Below are positions 5,266 through 5,819 of a stretch of DNA of 5,819 nucleotides, piece after piece. The notes beneath the pieces are model-generated. The model ran no database searches, was not told the origin of the DNA, and saw nothing but the letters and a program-made list of their open reading frames with translations. Source of the stretch: Holosporales bacterium (lineage in GTDB: Bacteria; Pseudomonadota; Alphaproteobacteria; UBA3830; JAIRMZ01); assembly GCA_031258355.1 (NCBI GenBank), contig JAIRMZ010000071.1, forward strand, positions 1-5,819. The letters run 5' to 3'. The position numbers were made by a program, and so were the translations under genes. Position 1 is the stretch's first letter, and each line of letters begins with the position of its first letter.

Positions 5266-5819
5266 GTGGCGGATCAGAGGCCTATCTATCTTGACTATCA
5301 GGCGTCTACACCTTGCGACCCGCGCGTTGTTGCGGCGATGTTACCCTTCTTCACCGAGCATTACGGAAATCCGCATGCACGGACGCATACTTATGGGTGG
5401 ACGGCCGAGGAGGCGGTAGAAACTGCCCGAGCGCAGATCGCCCAAGAAATTCACGCCGATCCACGAGAGATTATTTTTACATCTGGTGCAACGGAGGCAA
5501 ATAATTTGGCCCTTAAAGGCGTTGCGCGTTTTTACCAATCACGAGGCACTAAAAATCACATTATTACAACACAAATCGAGCATGATTGCGTTCTTGCCTC
5601 TTGTCGTTTCTTGGAAAAACACGGTTTCTCCGTTACTTACCTCCCCGTCCAAAGGGATGGCCTCATTGATCTTGAGAATCTGCGGCACACCATAACAGAG
5701 GAGACGCTTCTCGTCTCTATCATGGCGGCCAACAACGAAATTGGCGTTTTGCAACCTCTAACAGAGATCGGGGCTTTGTGCCGAGAGCAAGGTGTCTTCT
5801 TTCACACTGACGCTGCGCA
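5266..5819 (+). CDS. iscS: Cysteine desulfurase, IscS/NifS family, N-terminal part (3' end outside window)
   Basis: This PLP enzyme converts cysteine to alanine and passes the sulfur as a persulfide, mainly for iron-sulfur cluster assembly and tRNA thiolation, in the cytoplasm. GTG at 5266 is chosen because AGGAGG precedes it and the product begins like the family ([16 protein letters not shown]). The frame stays open to the window end, 184 codons of about 390-400 usually found. Visible motifs are [15 protein letters not shown] (71-85), the PLP phosphate-binding region; IEHDCVL with the PLP-stacking His106; NNEIGV (156-161); and HTDAA with Asp182, which contacts the PLP pyridine nitrogen. The PLP lysine and the catalytic cysteine loop lie beyond the window, so IscS rather than SufS is judged from overall resemblance to the group I form. 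It is divergent from the large gene and probably the first gene of its transcript; whether iscU or other cluster-assembly genes follow is not visible. Confidence 0.95.
   Translation, partial: MADQRPIYLDYQASTPCDPRVVAAMLPFFTEHYGNPHARTHTYGWTAEEAVETARAQIAQEIHADPREIIFTSGATEANNLALKGVARFYQSRGTKNHIITTQIEHDCVLASCRFLEKHGFSVTYLPVQRDGLIDLENLRHTITEETLLVSIMAANNEIGVLQPLTEIGALCREQGVFFHTDAA

Overview
The window looks like alphaproteobacterial chromosome. The partial genes at both ends are housekeeping genes: accA (acetyl-CoA carboxylase carboxyltransferase alpha) on the left and an IscS-type cysteine desulfurase on the right. Both match the alphaproteobacterial form of their families as I remember them. The mixed composition, the large orphan exported protein and the decayed intergenic repeats would suit a host-associated or intracellular lineage, but that is inference and I do not name a genus.

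Layout: 1-498 is the 3' half of accA (+). From 499 to 1678 there is no convincing gene. Most of this stretch (about 567-1655) is a degenerate tandem array with two well-preserved neighbouring units of about 255 bp (707-960 and 961-1220) and more decayed relatives on both sides. Short palindromes and hairpins recur at matching places in the units. From 5017 down to 1679 (- strand) lies one very large gene for a 1112-residue protein that I cannot assign to a known family. It has a Sec-type signal peptide, a Cys-containing, probably helical body built from an internally duplicated module of about 200-230 residues, a short beta-like stretch, and a tail of about 300 residues rich in Ser, Gly and Glu that is likely disordered. 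From 5018 to 5265 is a divergent intergenic region. It carries a well-formed promoter and ribosome binding site for the large gene, two inverted repeats that look like operators, and an extended -10 box and strong ribosome binding site for the desulfurase. From 5266 to the window end is the 5' part of the desulfurase gene (+).

The three genes do not form an operon. accA and the large gene converge across the repeat array; the large gene and the desulfurase gene diverge. The large gene looks like a lineage-specific insertion between core genes: its body is visibly AT-rich (sampled lines 30-33% G+C) while a sampled accA line is 60% G+C. Its low-complexity tail is again GC-richer (a sampled line is 53%). 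The most interesting material is the internally duplicated exported protein with its paired inverted repeats at the promoter, and the hairpin-bearing repeat array beside it.
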